DNA from: Membranipora membranacea
Lineage: Eukaryota; Bryozoa; Gymnolaemata; Cheilostomatida; Membraniporidae
Direction: 5' to 3'
DNA: 64,000 nucleotides
NCBI GenBank assembly: GCA_914767715.1
Contig: OU612069.1
Location: 8,060,001 to 8,124,000 of the forward strand
How positions within the stretch are numbered: position 1 is the stretch's first letter; each line of letters opens with the position of its first letter. This document shows, in pieces, positions 37,701 through 51,200 of this stretch. The notes beneath the pieces were generated by a model. It was not told the origin of the DNA, did no database searches, and worked only from the letters and a program-made list of their open reading frames with translations. The position numbers and the translations under genes are program-made.

Positions 37701-40700
37701 AAAACATGCCAAACGGCAGCAGTAAAAAATTCAAAGTCTATCACAATCATCTGAAACTCTGACCAGTTCGAGCCCTCAAACACCTTATTCAAAATCCAGA
37801 ATATGGAGATTCTCAGATAACCTGGCTGCTATTTAAGCTGACTTGAAATTTACATAAATATACCAAGGGAGGGTATCACGCTTTTTTTTCGCTTGGATCA
37901 GAAAATAGATTTCGTTCCAACCCACCTCAAAAGGAGAAGCAACTCCTGCTCTCTCAAATCTGAAATCCGTTTTGTTTTGCGGGTCTCCCTTCTCCGTCAG
38001 CACCAACTTTAACGACGTCCACTTTCGCACTAAAAAAACATGCCAAACGGCAGCAGTAAAAAATTCAAATTCTATCACAATCATATGAAACTCTGACCAG
38101 TTCAAGCCCTCAAACACCTTTTTCAAAATCCAGAATATGGAGATTCTCAGATAACCTGGCTGCTAATTAAGCTGACTTGAAATTTACAAAAATATACCAA
38201 GGGAGGGTATCACGCTTTTTTTTCGCTCGGATCAAAAAATAGATTTCGTTCCAACCTACCTCAAAAGGAGAAGCAACTCCTGCTCGTCTCAAATCTGAAA
38301 TCCGTTTTGTTTTGCGGGTCTCCCTTCTTCGTCAGCACCAACTTTAACGACGCCCACCTTCGCACTAAAAAAACATGCCAAACGACAGCAGTAAAAAATT
38401 CAAAGTCTATCACAATCATATGAAACTCTGACCAGTTCAAGCCCTCAAACACCTTATTCAAAATCCAGATTATGGAGATTCTCAGATAACCTGGCTGCTA
38501 ATTAAGCTGACTTGAAATTTACAAAAATATACCAAGGGAGGGTATCACGCTTTTTTTTCGCTCGGATCAGAAAATAGATTTCGTTCCAACCTACCTCAAA
38601 AGGAGAAGCAACTCCTGCTCTCTCAAATCTGAAATCCGTTTTGTTTTGCGGGTCTCCCTTCTCCGTCAGCACCAACTTTAACGACGCCCACTTTCGCACT
38701 AAAAAAACATGCCAAACGGCAGCAGTAAAAAATTCAAAGTCTATCACAATCATATGAAACTCTGACCAGTTCAAGCCCTCAAACACCTCATTCAAAATCC
38801 AGAATATGGAGATTCTCAGATAACCTGGCTGCTAATTAAGCTGACTTGAAATTTACAAAAATATACCAAGGGAGGGTATCACGCTTTTTTTTCGCTCGGA
38901 TCAAAAAATAGATTTCGTTCCAACCTACCTCAAAAGGAGAAGCAACTCCTGCTCGTCTCAAATCTGAAATCCGTTTTGTTTTGCGGGTCTCCCTTCTCCG
39001 TCAGCACCAACTTTAACGACGCCCACTTTCGCACTAAAAAAACATGCCAAACGGCAGCAGTAAAAAATTCAAAGTCTATCACAATCATATGAAACTCTGA
39101 CCAGTTCAAGCCCTCAAACACCTTATTCAAAATCCAGAATATGGAGATTCTCAGATAACCTGGCTGCTAATTAAGCTGACTTGAAATTTACAAAAACATA
39201 CCAAGGGAGGGTATCACGCTTTTTTTTCGTTCGGATCAAAAAATAGATTTCGTTCCAACCTACCTCAAAAGGAGAAGCAACTCCTGCTCGTCTCAAATCT
39301 GAACTCCGTTTTGTTTTGCGGGTCTCCCTTCTCCGTCAGCACCAACTTTAACGACGCCCACTTTCGCACTAAAAAAACATGCCATACGGCAGCAGTAAAA
39401 AATTCAAAGTCTATCACAATCATATGAAACTCTGACCAGTTCAAGCCCTCAAACACCTTATTCAAAATCCAGAATATGGAGATTCTCAGATAACCTGGCT
39501 GCTAATTAAGCTGACTTGAAATTTACAAAACATACCAAGGGAGGGTATCACGCTTTTTTTTCGCTCGGATCAAAAAATAGATTTCGTTCCAACCTACCTC
39601 AAAAGGAGAAGCAACTCCTGCTCGTCTCAAATCTGAAATCCGTTTTGTTTTGCGAGTCTCCCTTCTTCGTCAGCACCAACTTTAACGACGCCCACCTTCG
39701 CACTAAAAAAACATGCCAAACGACAGCAGTAAAAAATTCAAAGTCTATCACAATCATATGAAACTCTGACCAGTTCAAGCCCTCAAACACCTTATTCAAA
39801 ATCCAGAATATGGAGATTCTCAGATAACCTGGCTGCTAATTAAGCTGACTTGAAATTTACAAAAATATACCAAGGGAGGGTATCACGCTTTTTTTTCGCT
39901 CGGATCAGAAAATAGATTTCGTTCCAACCTACTTCAAAAGGAGAAGCAACTCCTGCTCTCTCAAATCTGAACTCCGTTTTGTTTTGCGGGTCTCCCTTCT
40001 CCGTCAGCACCAACTTTAACGACGCCCACTTTCGCACTAAAAAAACATGCCAAACGGCAGCAGTAAAAAATTCAAAGTCTATCACAATCATATGAAACTC
40101 TGACCAGTTCAAGCCCTCAAACACCTCATTCAAAATCCAGAATATGGAGATTCTCAGATAACCTGGCTGCTAATTAAGCTGACTTGAAATTTACAAAAAT
40201 ATACCAAGGGAGGGTATCACGCTTTTTTTTCGCTCGGATCAAAAAATAGATTTCGTTCCAACCTACCTCAAAAGGAGAAGCAACTCCTGCTCGTCTCAAA
40301 TCTGAAATCCGTTTTGTTTTGCGGGTCTCCCTTCTCCGTCAGCACCAACTTTAACGACGCCCACTTTCGCACTAAAAAAACATGCCAAACGGCAGCAGTA
40401 AAAAATTCAAAGTCTATCACAATCATATGAAACTCTGACCAGTTCAAGCCCTCAAACACCTTATTCAAAATCCAGAATATGGAGATTCTCAGATAACCTG
40501 GCTGCTAATTAAGCTGACTTGAAAGTTACAAAAACATACCAAGGGAGGGTATCACGCTTTTTTTTCGTTCGGATCAAAAAATAGATTTCGTTCCAACCTA
40601 CCTCAAAAGGAGAAGCAACTCCTGCTCGTCTCAAATCTGAAATCCGTTTTGTTTTGCGGGTCTCCCTTCTCCGTCAGCACCAACTTTAACGACGCCCACT

Positions 40701-41500
40701 TTCGCACTAAAAAAACATGCCAAACGGCAGCAGTAAAAAATTCAAAGTCTATCACAATCATATGAAACTCTGACCAGTTCAAGCCCTCAAACACCTCATT
40801 CAAAATCCAGAATATGGAGATTCTCAGATAACCTGGCTGCTAATTAAGCTGACTTGAAATTTACAAAAATATACCAAGGGAGGGTATCACGCTTTTTTTT
40901 CGCTCGGATCAAAAAATAGATTTCGTTCCAACCTACCTCAAAAGGAGAAGCAACTCCTGCTCGTCTCAAATCTGAAATCCGTTTTGTTTTGCGGGTCTCC
41001 CTTCTCCGTCAGCACCAACTTTAACGACGCCCACTTTCGCACTAAAAAAACATGCCAAACGGCAGCAGTAAAAAATTCAAAGTCTATCACAATCATATGA
41101 AACTCTGACCAGTTCAAGCCCTCAAACACCTTATTCAAAATCCAGAATATGGAGATTCTCAGATAACCTGGCTGCTAATTAAGCTGACTTGAAAGTTACA
41201 AAAACATACCAAGGGAGGGTATCACGCTTTTTTTTCGTTCGGATCAAAAAATAGATTTCGTTCCAACCTACCTCAAAAGGAGAAGCAACTCCTGCTCGTC
41301 TCAAATCTGAACTCCGTTTTGTTTTGCGGGTCTCCCTTCTCCGTCAGCACCAACTTTAACGACGCCCACTTTCGCACTAAAAAAACATGCCATACCGGCA
41401 GCAGTAAAAAATTCAAAGTCTATCACAATGATATGAAACTCTGACCAGTTCAAGCCCTCAAACACCTTATTCAAAATCCAGAATATGGAGATTCTCAGAT
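31793..41500. repeat. Loose region built on a recurring four-monomer theme (about 1.34 kb)
   Basis: A monomer with cttcgtcagc, caccttcgc and acgacagc is usually followed by a 334-bp monomer with ggatcagaaaat, ctctctc and cctcattc. A generic monomer comes next, and then one with ttcgttcgg, often with gaactccg and gccatacgg. The pair or theme appears at 31793, 34806 (with a preceding duplicate at 34471), 38153 and 39492, with additions and omissions. Two 670-bp dimers carrying gaaagttac in the second monomer lie at 40160-40829 and 40830-41500. The regularity is lower than in the flanking blocks. Confidence 0.8.
38488..40494. repeat. Six-monomer segment duplicated 5021 bp downstream
   Basis: Six monomers match 43509-45515 in order and length (2007 bp each), including the ttcgttcgg/gaactccg monomer and the gcgagtctcc/cttcgtc monomer. 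Differences I saw include acttcaaaag here versus acctcaaaag, and gttttg here versus gttctg near 44332. The match stops at 40495, where a gaaagttac monomer replaces the generic copy found at 45516. The segment links the loose region to the 34-mer. Confidence 0.85.
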
Positions 41501-44500
41501 AACCTGGCTGCTAATTAAGCTGACTTGAAATTTACAAAACATACCAAGGGAGGGTATCACGCTTTTTTTTCGCTCGGATCAAAAAATAGATTTCGTTCCA
41601 ACCTACCTCAAAAGGAGAAGCAACTCCTGCTCGTCTCAAATCTGAAATCCGTTTTGTTTTGCGGATCTCCCTTCTCCGTCAGCACCAACTTTAACGACGC
41701 CCACTTTCGCACTAAAAAAACATGCCCAACGGCAGCAGTAAAAAATGCAAAGTCTATCACAATCATATGAAACTCTGACCAGTTCAAGCCCTCAAACACC
41801 TTATTCAAAATCCAGAATATGGAGATTCTCAGATAACCTGGCTGCTAATTAAGCTGACTTGAAACTTACAAAAATATACCAAGAGAAGGTATCACGCTTT
41901 TTTTTCGCTCGGATCAAAAAATAGATTTCGTTCCATCCTACCTCAAAAGGAGAAGCAACTCCTGCTCGTCTCAAATCTGAAATCCGTTTTGTTTTGCGGG
42001 TCTCCCTTCTCCGTCAGCACCAACTTTAATGACGCCCACTTTCGCACTAAAAAAACATGCCAAACGGCAGCAGTAAAAAATTCAAAGTCTATCACAATCA
42101 TATGAAACTCTGACCAGTTCAAGCCCTCAAACACCTTATTCAAAATCCAGAATATGGAGATTCTCAGATAACCTGGCTGCTAATTAAGCTGACTTGAAAT
42201 TTACAAAAACATACCAAGGGAGGGTATCACGCTTTTTTTTCGCTCGGATCAAAAAATAGATTTCGTTCCAACCTACCTCCAAAGGAGAAGCAACTCCTGC
42301 TCGTCTCAAATCTAAAATCCGTTTTGTTTTGCGGGTCTCCCTTCTCCGTCAGCACCAACTTTAATGACGCCCACTTTCGCACTAACAAAACATGCCAAAC
42401 GGCAGCAGTAAAAAATTCAAAGTCTATCACAATCATATGAAACTCTGACCAGTTCAAGCCCTCAAACACCTTATTCAAAATCCAGAATATGGAGATTCTC
42501 AGATAACCTGGCTGCTAATTAAGCTGACTTGAAATTTACAAAAATATACCCAGGGAGGGTATCACGCCTTTTTTTCGCTCGGATCAAAAAATAGATTTCG
42601 TTCCAACCTACCTCTAAAGGAGAAGCAACTCCTGCTCGTCTCAAATCTGAAATCCGTTTTGTTTTGCGGGTCTCCCTTCTCCGTCAGCACCAACTTTAAC
42701 AACGCCCACTTTCGCACTAAAAAAACATGCCAAACGGCAGCAGTAAAAAATTCAAAGTCTATCACAATCATATGAAACTCTGACCAGTTCAAGCCCTCAA
42801 ACACCTTATTCAAAATCCAGAATATGGAGATTCTCAGATAACCTGGCTGCTAATTAAGCTGACTTGAAATTTACAAAAATATACCAAGGGAGGGTATCAC
42901 GCTTTTTTTTCGCTCGGATCAAAAAATAGATTTCGTTCCAACCTACCTCAAAAGGAGAAGCAACTCCTGCTCGTCTCAAATCTGAAATCCGTTTTGTTTT
43001 GCGGGTCTCCCTTCTCCGTCAGCACCAACTTTAACAACGCCCACTTTCGCACTAAAAAAACATGCCAAACGGCAGCAGTAAAAAATTCAAAGTCTATCAC
43101 AATCATATGAAACTCTGACCAGTTCGAGCCCTCAAACACCTTATTCAAAATCCAGAATATAGAGATTCTCAGATAACCTGGCTGCTAATTAAGCTGACTT
43201 GAAATTTACAAAATTATACCAAGGGAGCGTATCGCGCTTTTTTTTCGCTCGGTTCAGAAAATAGATTTCGTTCCAACCTACCTCAAAAGGAGAAGCAACT
43301 CCTGCTCTCTCAAATCTGAAATCCGTTTTGTTTTGCGGGTCTCCCTTCTCCGTCAGCACCAACTTTAACGACGCCCACTTTCGCACTAAAAAAACATGCC
43401 AAACGGCAGCCGTAAAAAATTCAAAGTCTATCACAATCATATGAAACTCTGACCAGTTCAAGCCCTCAAACACCTTATTCAAAATCCAGAATATGGAGAT
43501 TCTCAGATAACCTGGCTGCTAATTAAGCTGACTTGAAATTTACAAAAATATACCAAGGGAGGGTATCACGCTTTTTTTTCGCTCGGATCAGAAAATAGAT
43601 TTCGTTCCAACCTACCTCAAAAGGAGAAGCAACTCCTGCTCTCTCAAATCTGAAATCCGTTTTGTTTTGCGGGTCTCCCTTCTCCGTCAGCACCAACTTT
43701 AACGACGCCCACTTTCGCACTAAAAAAACATGCCAAACGGCAGCAGTAAAAAATTCAAAGTCTATCACAATCATATGAAACTCTGACCAGTTCAAGCCCT
43801 CAAACACCTCATTCAAAATCCAGAATATGGAGATTCTCAGATAACCTGGCTGCTAATTAAGCTGACTTGAAATTTACAAAAATATACCAAGGGAGGGTAT
43901 CACGCTTTTTTTTCGCTCGGATCAAAAAATAGATTTCGTTCCAACCTACCTCAAAAGGAGAAGCAACTCCTGCTCGTCTCAAATCTGAAATCCGTTTTGT
44001 TTTGCGGGTCTCCCTTCTCCGTCAGCACCAACTTTAACGACGCCCACTTTCGCACTAAAAAAACATGCCAAACGGCAGCAGTAAAAAATTCAAAGTCTAT
44101 CACAATCATATGAAACTCTGACCAGTTCAAGCCCTCAAACACCTTATTCAAAATCCAGAATATGGAGATTCTCAGATAACCTGGCTGCTAATTAAGCTGA
44201 CTTGAAATTTACAAAAACATACCAAGGGAGGGTATCACGCTTTTTTTTCGTTCGGATCAAAAAATAGATTTCGTTCCAACCTACCTCAAAAGGAGAAGCA
44301 ACTCCTGCTCGTCTCAAATCTGAACTCCGTTCTGTTTTGCGGGTCTCCCTTCTCCGTCAGCACCAACTTTAACGACGCCCACTTTCGCACTAAAAAAACA
44401 TGCCATACGGCAGCAGTAAAAAATTCAAAGTCTATCACAATCATATGAAACTCTGACCAGTTCAAGCCCTCAAACACCTTATTCAAAATCCAGAATATGG

Positions 44501-45243
44501 AGATTCTCAGATAACCTGGCTGCTAATTAAGCTGACTTGAAATTTACAAAACATACCAAGGGAGGGTATCACGCTTTTTTTTCGCTCGGATCAAAAAATA
44601 GATTTCGTTCCAACCTACCTCAAAAGGAGAAGCAACTCCTGCTCGTCTCAAATCTGAAATCCGTTTTGTTTTGCGAGTCTCCCTTCTTCGTCAGCACCAA
44701 CTTTAACGACGCCCACCTTCGCACTAAAAAAACATGCCAAACGACAGCAGTAAAAAATTCAAAGTCTATCACAATCATATGAAACTCTGACCAGTTCAAG
44801 CCCTCAAACACCTTATTCAAAATCCAGAATATGGAGATTCTCAGATAACCTGGCTGCTAATTAAGCTGACTTGAAATTTACAAAAATATACCAAGGGAGG
44901 GTATCACGCTTTTTTTTCGCTCGGATCAGAAAATAGATTTCGTTCCAACCTACCTCAAAAGGAGAAGCAACTCCTGCTCTCTCAAATCTGAACTCCGTTT
45001 TGTTTTGCGGGTCTCCCTTCTCCGTCAGCACCAACTTTAACGACGCCCACTTTCGCACTAAAAAAACATGCCAAATGGCAGCAGTAAAAAATTCAAAGTC
45101 TATCACAATCATATGAAACTCTGACCAGTTCAAGCCCTCAAACACCTCATTCAAAATCCAGAATATGGAGATTCTCAGATAACCTGGCTGCTAATTAAGC
45201 TGACTTGAAATTTACAAAAATATACCAAGGGAGGGTATCACGC

Positions 45244-45251
45244 TTTTTTTT
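45244..45251. other. Homopolymer T8 tract, one per monomer
   Basis: The run of eight T between cacgc and cgctcgg is the longest homopolymer in the monomer and recurs every 335 bases. It varies in length and content: T7 near 2741 and 30852, T9 near 25495, interrupted as ttattttt in the 670-bp dimers, and with a lost or changed C after it in types a and j. With the A6 and A7 tracts it gives each monomer several A/T tracts that could affect curvature or nucleosome placement. Confidence 0.5.
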
Positions 45252-45293
45252 CGCTCGGATCAAAAAATAGATTTCGTTCCAACCTACCTCAAA

Positions 45294-45309
45294 AGGAGAA
45301 GCAACTCCT
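45294..45309. other. Small inverted repeat present in most monomers
   Basis: AGGAG and CTCCT are separated by the 6-base loop AAGCAA. The element sits about 114 bases into most monomers. It is weakened by single changes in the monomers with gcaaaagc or gcagaagc (for example 29116, 17406), so it is not strictly kept. A role in cruciform formation or protein binding would be speculation; a 5-bp stem is easily a chance occurrence. Confidence 0.35.
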
Positions 45310-48194
45310 GCTCGTCTCAAATCTGAAATCCGTTTTGTTTTGCGGGTCTCCCTTCTCCGTCAGCACCAACTTTAACGACGCCCACTTTCGCACTAAAAAA
45401 ACATGCCAAACGGCAGCAGTAAAAAATTCAAAGTCTATCACAATCATATGAAACTCTGACCAGTTCAAGCCCTCAAACACCTTATTCAAAATCCAGAATA
45501 TGGAGATTCTCAGATAACCTGGCTGCTAATTAAGCTGACTTGAAATTTACAAAAATATACCAAGGGAGGGTATCACGCTTTTTTTTCGCTCGGATCAAAA
45601 AATAGATTTCGTTCCAACCTACCTCAAAAGGAGAAGCAACTCCTGCTCGTCTCAAATCTGAAATCCGTTTTGTTTTGCGGGTCTCCCTTCTCCGTCAGCA
45701 CCAACTTTAACGACGCCCACTTTCGCACTAAAAAAACATGCCAAACGGCAGCAGTAAAAAATTCAAAGTCTATCACAATCATATGAAACTCTGACCAGTT
45801 CAAGCCCTCAAACACCTTATTCAAAATCCAGAATATGGAGATTCTCAGATAACCTGGCTGCTAATTAAGCTGACTTGAAATTTACAAAAATATACCAAGG
45901 GAGGGTATCACGCTTTTTTTTCGCTCGGATCAAAAAATAGATTTCGTTCCAACCTACCTCAAAAGGAGAAGCAACTCCTGCTCGTCTCAAATCTGAAATC
46001 CGTTTTGTTTTCCGGGTCTCCCTTCTCCGTCAGCACCAACTTTAACGACGCCCTCTTTCGCACTAAAAAAACATGCCAAACGGCAGCTGTAAAAAATTCA
46101 AAGTCTATCACAATCATATGAAACTCTGACCAGTTCAAGCCCTCAAACACCTTATTCAAAATCCAGAATATGGAGATTCTCAGATAACCTGGCTGCTAAT
46201 TAAGCTGACTTGAAATTTACAAATATATACCAAGGGAGGGTATCACGCTTTTTTTTCGCTCGGATCAAAAAATAGATTTCGTTCCAACCTACCTCAAAAG
46301 GAGAAGCAACTCCTGCTCGTCTCAAATCTGAAATCCGTTTTGTTTTGCGGGTCTCCCTTCTCCGTCAGCACCAACTTTAACAACGCCCACTTTCGCACTA
46401 AAAAAACATGCCAAACGGCAGCAGTAAAAAATTCAAAGTCTATCACAATCATATGAAACTCTGACCAGTTCGAGCCCTCAAACACCTTATTCAAAATCCA
46501 GAATATAGAGATTCTCAGATAACCTGGCTGCTAATTAAGCTGACTTGAAATTTACAAATATATACCAAGGGAGGGTATCACGCTTTTTTTTCGCTCGGTT
46601 CAGAAAATAGATTTCGTTCCAACCTACCTCAAAAGGAGAAGCAACTCCTGCTCTCTCAAATCTGAAATCCGTTTTGTTTTGCGGGTCTCCCTTCTCCATC
46701 AGCACCAACTTTAACGACGCCCACTTTCGCACTAAAAAAACATGCCAAACGACAGCAGTAAAAAATTCAAAGTCTATCACAATCATATGAAACTCTGACC
46801 AGTTCAAGCCCTCAAACACCTTATTCAAAATCCAGAATATGGAGATTCTCAGATAGCCTGGCTGCTAATTAAGCTGACTTGAAATTTACAAAAATATACC
46901 AAGGGAGGGTATCACGCTTTTTTTTCGCTCGGATCAAAAAATAGATTTCGTTCCAACCTACCTCAAAAGGAGAAGCAACTCCTGCTCGTCTCAAATCTGA
47001 AATCCGTTTTGTTTTGCGGGTCTCCCTTCTCCGTCAGCACCAACTTTAACAACGCCCACTTTCGCACTAAAAAAACATGCCAAACGGCAGCAGTAAAAAA
47101 TTCAAAGTCTATCACAATCATATGAAACTCTGACCAGTTCGAGCCCTCAAACACCTTATTCAAAATCCAGAATATGGAGATTCTCAGATAACCTGGCTGC
47201 TAATTAAGCTGACTTGAAATTTACAAAAACATACCAAGGGAGGGTATCACGCTTTTTTTTCGTTCGGATCAAAAAATAGATTTCGTTCCAACCTACCTCA
47301 AAAGGAGAAGCAACTCCTGCTCGTCTCAAATCTGAAATCCGTTTTGTTTTGCGGGTCTCCCTTCTCCGTCAGCACCAACTTTAACGACGCCCACTTTCGC
47401 ACTAAAAAAACATGCCATACGGCAGCAGTAAAAAATTCAAAGTCTATCACAATCATATGAAACTCTTACCAGTTTAAGCCCTCAAACACCTTATTCAAAA
47501 TCCAGAATATGGAGATTCTCAGATAACCTGGCTGCTAATTAAGCTGACTTGAAATTTACAAAAACATACCAAGGGAGGGTATCACGCTTTTTTTTCGCTC
47601 GGATAGAAAAATAGATTTCGTTCCAACCTACCTCAAAAGGAGAAGCAACTCCTGCTCGTCTCAAATCTGAAATCCGTTTTGTTTTGCGGGTCTCCCTTCT
47701 CCGTCAGCACCAACTTTAACGACGCCCACTTTCGCACTAAAAAAACATGCCATACGGCAGCAGTAAAAAATTCAAAGTCTATCACAATCATATGAAACTC
47801 TTACCAGTTTAAGCCCTCAAACACCTTATTCAAAATCCAGAATATGGAGATTCTCAGATAACCTGGCTGCTAATTAAGCTGACTTGAAATTTACAAAAAC
47901 ATACCAAGGGAGGGTATCACGCTTTTTTTTCGCTCGGATAGAAAAATAGATTTCGTTCCAACCTACCTCAAAAGGAGAAGCAACTCCTGCTCGTCTCAAA
48001 TCTGAAATCCGTTTTGTTTTGCGGGTCTCCCTTCTCCGTCAGCACCAACTTTAACGACGCCCACTTTCGCACTAAAAAAACATGCCATACGGCAGCAGTA
48101 AAAAATTCAAAGTCTATCACAATCATTTGAAACTCTGACCAGTTCAAGCCCTCAAACACCTTATTCAAAATCCAGAATATGGAGAATCTCAGAT

Positions 48195-48523
48195 AACCTG
48201 GCTGCTAATTAAGCTGACTTGAAATTTACAAAACATACCAAGGGAGGGTATCACGCTTTTTTTTCGCTCAGATCAAAAAATAGATTTCGTTCCAACCTAC
48301 CTCAAAAGGAGAAGCAACTCCTGCGCGTCTCAAATCTGAAATCCGTTTTGTTTTGCGGGTCTCCCTTCTCCGTCAGCACCAACTTTAACGACGCCCACTT
48401 TCGCACTAAGAAAACATGCCAAACGGCAGCAGTAAAAAATTCAAAGTCTATCACAATGAAACTCTGACCAGTTCAAGCCCTCAAACACCTCATTCAAAAT
48501 CCAGAATATGGAGATTCTCAGAT
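48195..48523. repeat. 329-bp monomer with 5-bp deletion at the palindrome
   Basis: This is the shortest complete monomer type. It combines the 1-base-shorter A tract (acaaaacatacc) with loss of 5 bp, so that caatcatatgaaac becomes caatgaaac. It also has cgctcagatc, ctgcgcgtc and actaagaaaac. The same monomer is at 59565-59893 in copy 2. The four monomers with this deletion all share actaagaaaac, so the deletion arose once and spread. Confidence 0.88.
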
Positions 48524-51200
48524 AACCTGGCTGCTAATTAAGCTGACTTGAAATTTACAAAAATATACCAAGGGAGGGTATCACGCTTTTTTTTCGCTCG
48601 GATCAAAAAATAGATTTCGTTCCAACCTACCTCAAAAGGAGAAGCAACTCCTGCTAGTCTCAAATCTGAAATCCGTTTTGTTTTGAGGGTCTCCCTTCTC
48701 CGTCAGCACCAACTTTAACGACGCCCACTTTCGCACTAAAAAAACATGCCAAACGGCAGCAGTAAAAAATTCAAAGTCTATTACAATCATATGAAACTCT
48801 GACCAGTTCAAGCCCTCAAACACCTTATTCAAAATCCAGAATATGGAGATTCTCAGATAACCTGGCTGCTAATTAAGCTGACTTGAAATTTACAAAAACA
48901 TACCAAGGGAGGGTATCATGCTTTTTTTTCGCTCGGATCAAAAAATAGATTTCGTTCCAACCTACCTCAAAAGGAGAATCAACTCCTGCTCATCTCAAAT
49001 CTGAAATCCGTTTTGTTTTGCGGGTCTCCCTTCTCCGTCAGCACCAACTTTAACGACGCCCACTTTCGCACTAAAAAAACATGCCAAACGGCAGCAGTAA
49101 AAAATTCAAAGTCTATCACAATCATATGAAACTCTGACAAGTTCAAGCCCTCAAACACCTTATTCAAAATCCAGAATATGGAGATTCTCAGATAACCTGG
49201 CTGCTAATTAAGCTGACTTGAAATTTACAAAAATATACCAAGGGAGGGTATCACGCTTTTTTTTCGCTCGGATCAAAAAATAGATTTCGTTCCAACCTAC
49301 CTCAAAAGGAGAAGCAACTGCTGCTCGTCTCAAATCTGAAATCCGTTTTGTTTTGCGGGTCTCCCTTCTCCGTCAGCACCAACTTTAACGACGCCCACTT
49401 TCGCACTAAAAAAACATGCCATACGGCAGCAGTAAAAAATTCAAAGTCTATCGCAATCATATGAAACTCTGACCAGTTCATGCCCTCAAACACCTTATTC
49501 AAAATCCAGAATATGGAGATTCTCAGATAACCTGGCTGCTAATTAAGCTGACTTGAAATTTACAAAACATACCAAGGGAGGGTATCACGCTTTTTTTTGC
49601 TCGGATCAAAAAATAGATTTCGTTCCAACCTACCTCAAAAGGAGAAGCAACTCCTGCTCGTCTCAAATCTGAAATCCGTTTTGTTTTGCGGATCTCCCTT
49701 CTCCGTCAGCACCAACTTTAACGACGCCCACTTTCGCACTAAAAAAACATGCCCAACGGCAGCAGTAAAAAATTCAAAGTCTATCACAATCATATGAAAC
49801 TCTGACCAGTTCAAGCCCTCAAACACCTTATTCGAAATCCAGAATATGGAGATTCTCAGATAACCTGGCTGCTAATTAAGCTGACTTGAAATTTACAAAA
49901 ATATACCAAGGGAGGGTATCACGCTTTTTTTTCGCTCGGATCAAAAAATAGATTTCGTTCCAACCTACCTCAAAAGGAGAAGCAACTCCTGCCCGTCTCA
50001 AATCTGAAATCCGTTTTGTTTTGCGGGTCTCCCTTCTCCGTCAGCACAAACTTTAGTGACGCCCACTTTCGCACTAAAAAAACATGCCAAACGGCAGCAG
50101 TAAAAAATTCAAAGTCTATCACAATCATATGAAACTCTGACCAGTTCAAGCCCTCAAACACCTTATTAAAAATCCAGAATATGGAGGTTCTCAGATAACC
50201 TGGCTGCTAATTAAGCTGACTTGAAATTTACAAAAACATACCAAGGGAGGGTATCACGCTTTTTTTTCACTCGGATCAAAAAATAGATTTCGTTCCAACC
50301 TACCTCAAAAGGAGAAGCAACTCCTGCTCGTCTCAAATCTAAAATCCGTTTTGTTTTGCGGGTCTCCCTTCTCCGTCAGCACCAACTTTAATGACGCCCA
50401 CTTTCGCACTAAAAAAACATGCCAAACGGCAGCAGTAAAAAATTCAAAGTCTATCACAATCATATGAAACTCTGACCAGTTCAAGCCCTCAAACACGTTA
50501 TTCAAAATCCAGAATATGGAGATTCTCAGATAACCTGGCTGCTAATTAAGCTGACTTGAAATTTACAAAAATATACCAAGGGAGGGTATCACGCTTTTTT
50601 TTCGCTCGGATCAAAAAATAGATTTCGTTCCAACCTACCTCAAAAAGAGAAGCAACTCCTGCTCGTCTCAAATCTGAAATCCGTTTTGTTTTGCGGGTCT
50701 CCCTTCTTCGTCAGCACCAACTTTAACGACGCCCACCTTCGCACTAAAAAAACATGCCAAACGACAGCAGTATAAAATTCAAAGTCTATCACAATCATAT
50801 GAAACTCTGACCAGTTCAAGCCCTCAAACACCTTATTCAAAATCCAGAATATGGAGATTCTCAGATAACCTGGCTGCTAATTAAGCTGACTTGAAATTTA
50901 CAAAAATATACCAAGGGAGGGTATCACGCTTTTTTTTCGCTCGGATCAGAAAATAGATTTCGTTCCAACCTACCTCAAAAGGAGAAGCAACTCCTGCTCT
51001 CTCAAATCTGAAATCCGTTTTGTTTTGCGGGTCTCCCTTCTCCGTCAGCACCAACTTTAACGACGCCCACTTTCGCACTAAAAAAACATGCCAAACGGCA
51101 GCCGTAAAAAATTCAAAGTCTATCACAATCATATGAAACTCTGACCAGTTCAAGCCCTCAAACACCTCATTCAAAATCCAGAATATGGAGATTCTCAGAT

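Larger units (their letters stand above)
45181..45515. repeat. Representative consensus-like 335-bp monomer
   Basis: This copy carries the commonest base at nearly every variable site and is a good reference monomer. By hand count it has A 111, C 85, G 51 and T 88, giving 40.6% GC with a clear C-over-G bias on this strand. Landmarks are a T8 run at 45244-45251, an A6 run near 45262-45267, the inverted repeat AGGAG/CTCCT around a 6-base loop at 45294-45309, an A7 run near 45394-45401, and the 8-bp palindrome TCATATGA at 45444-45451. The next copy (45516-45850) is nearly the same. The phase chosen here, starting at aacctggctg, is arbitrary. Confidence 0.95.

Noticed and set aside
45244-45251. 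T8 run as a bacterial rho-independent terminator.
   Set aside because: No GC-rich hairpin precedes it, and it recurs every 335 bases in a eukaryote-like satellite.
45273-45288. CENP-B box-like word beginning TTCGTTCCAACC.
   Set aside because: It matches the first part of the known pattern (TTCG, then A and C at the expected spacing) but lacks the CGGG core end. The other TTCG sites fit less well. Not enough to claim a CENP-B site.
45181-45515. Monomer as an internal dimer of two related 167-bp halves.
   Set aside because: I compared the T8/A6 region with the actttcgcac/A7 region. Similarity is limited to short A/T-rich words at a 138-base offset, not half the monomer length.
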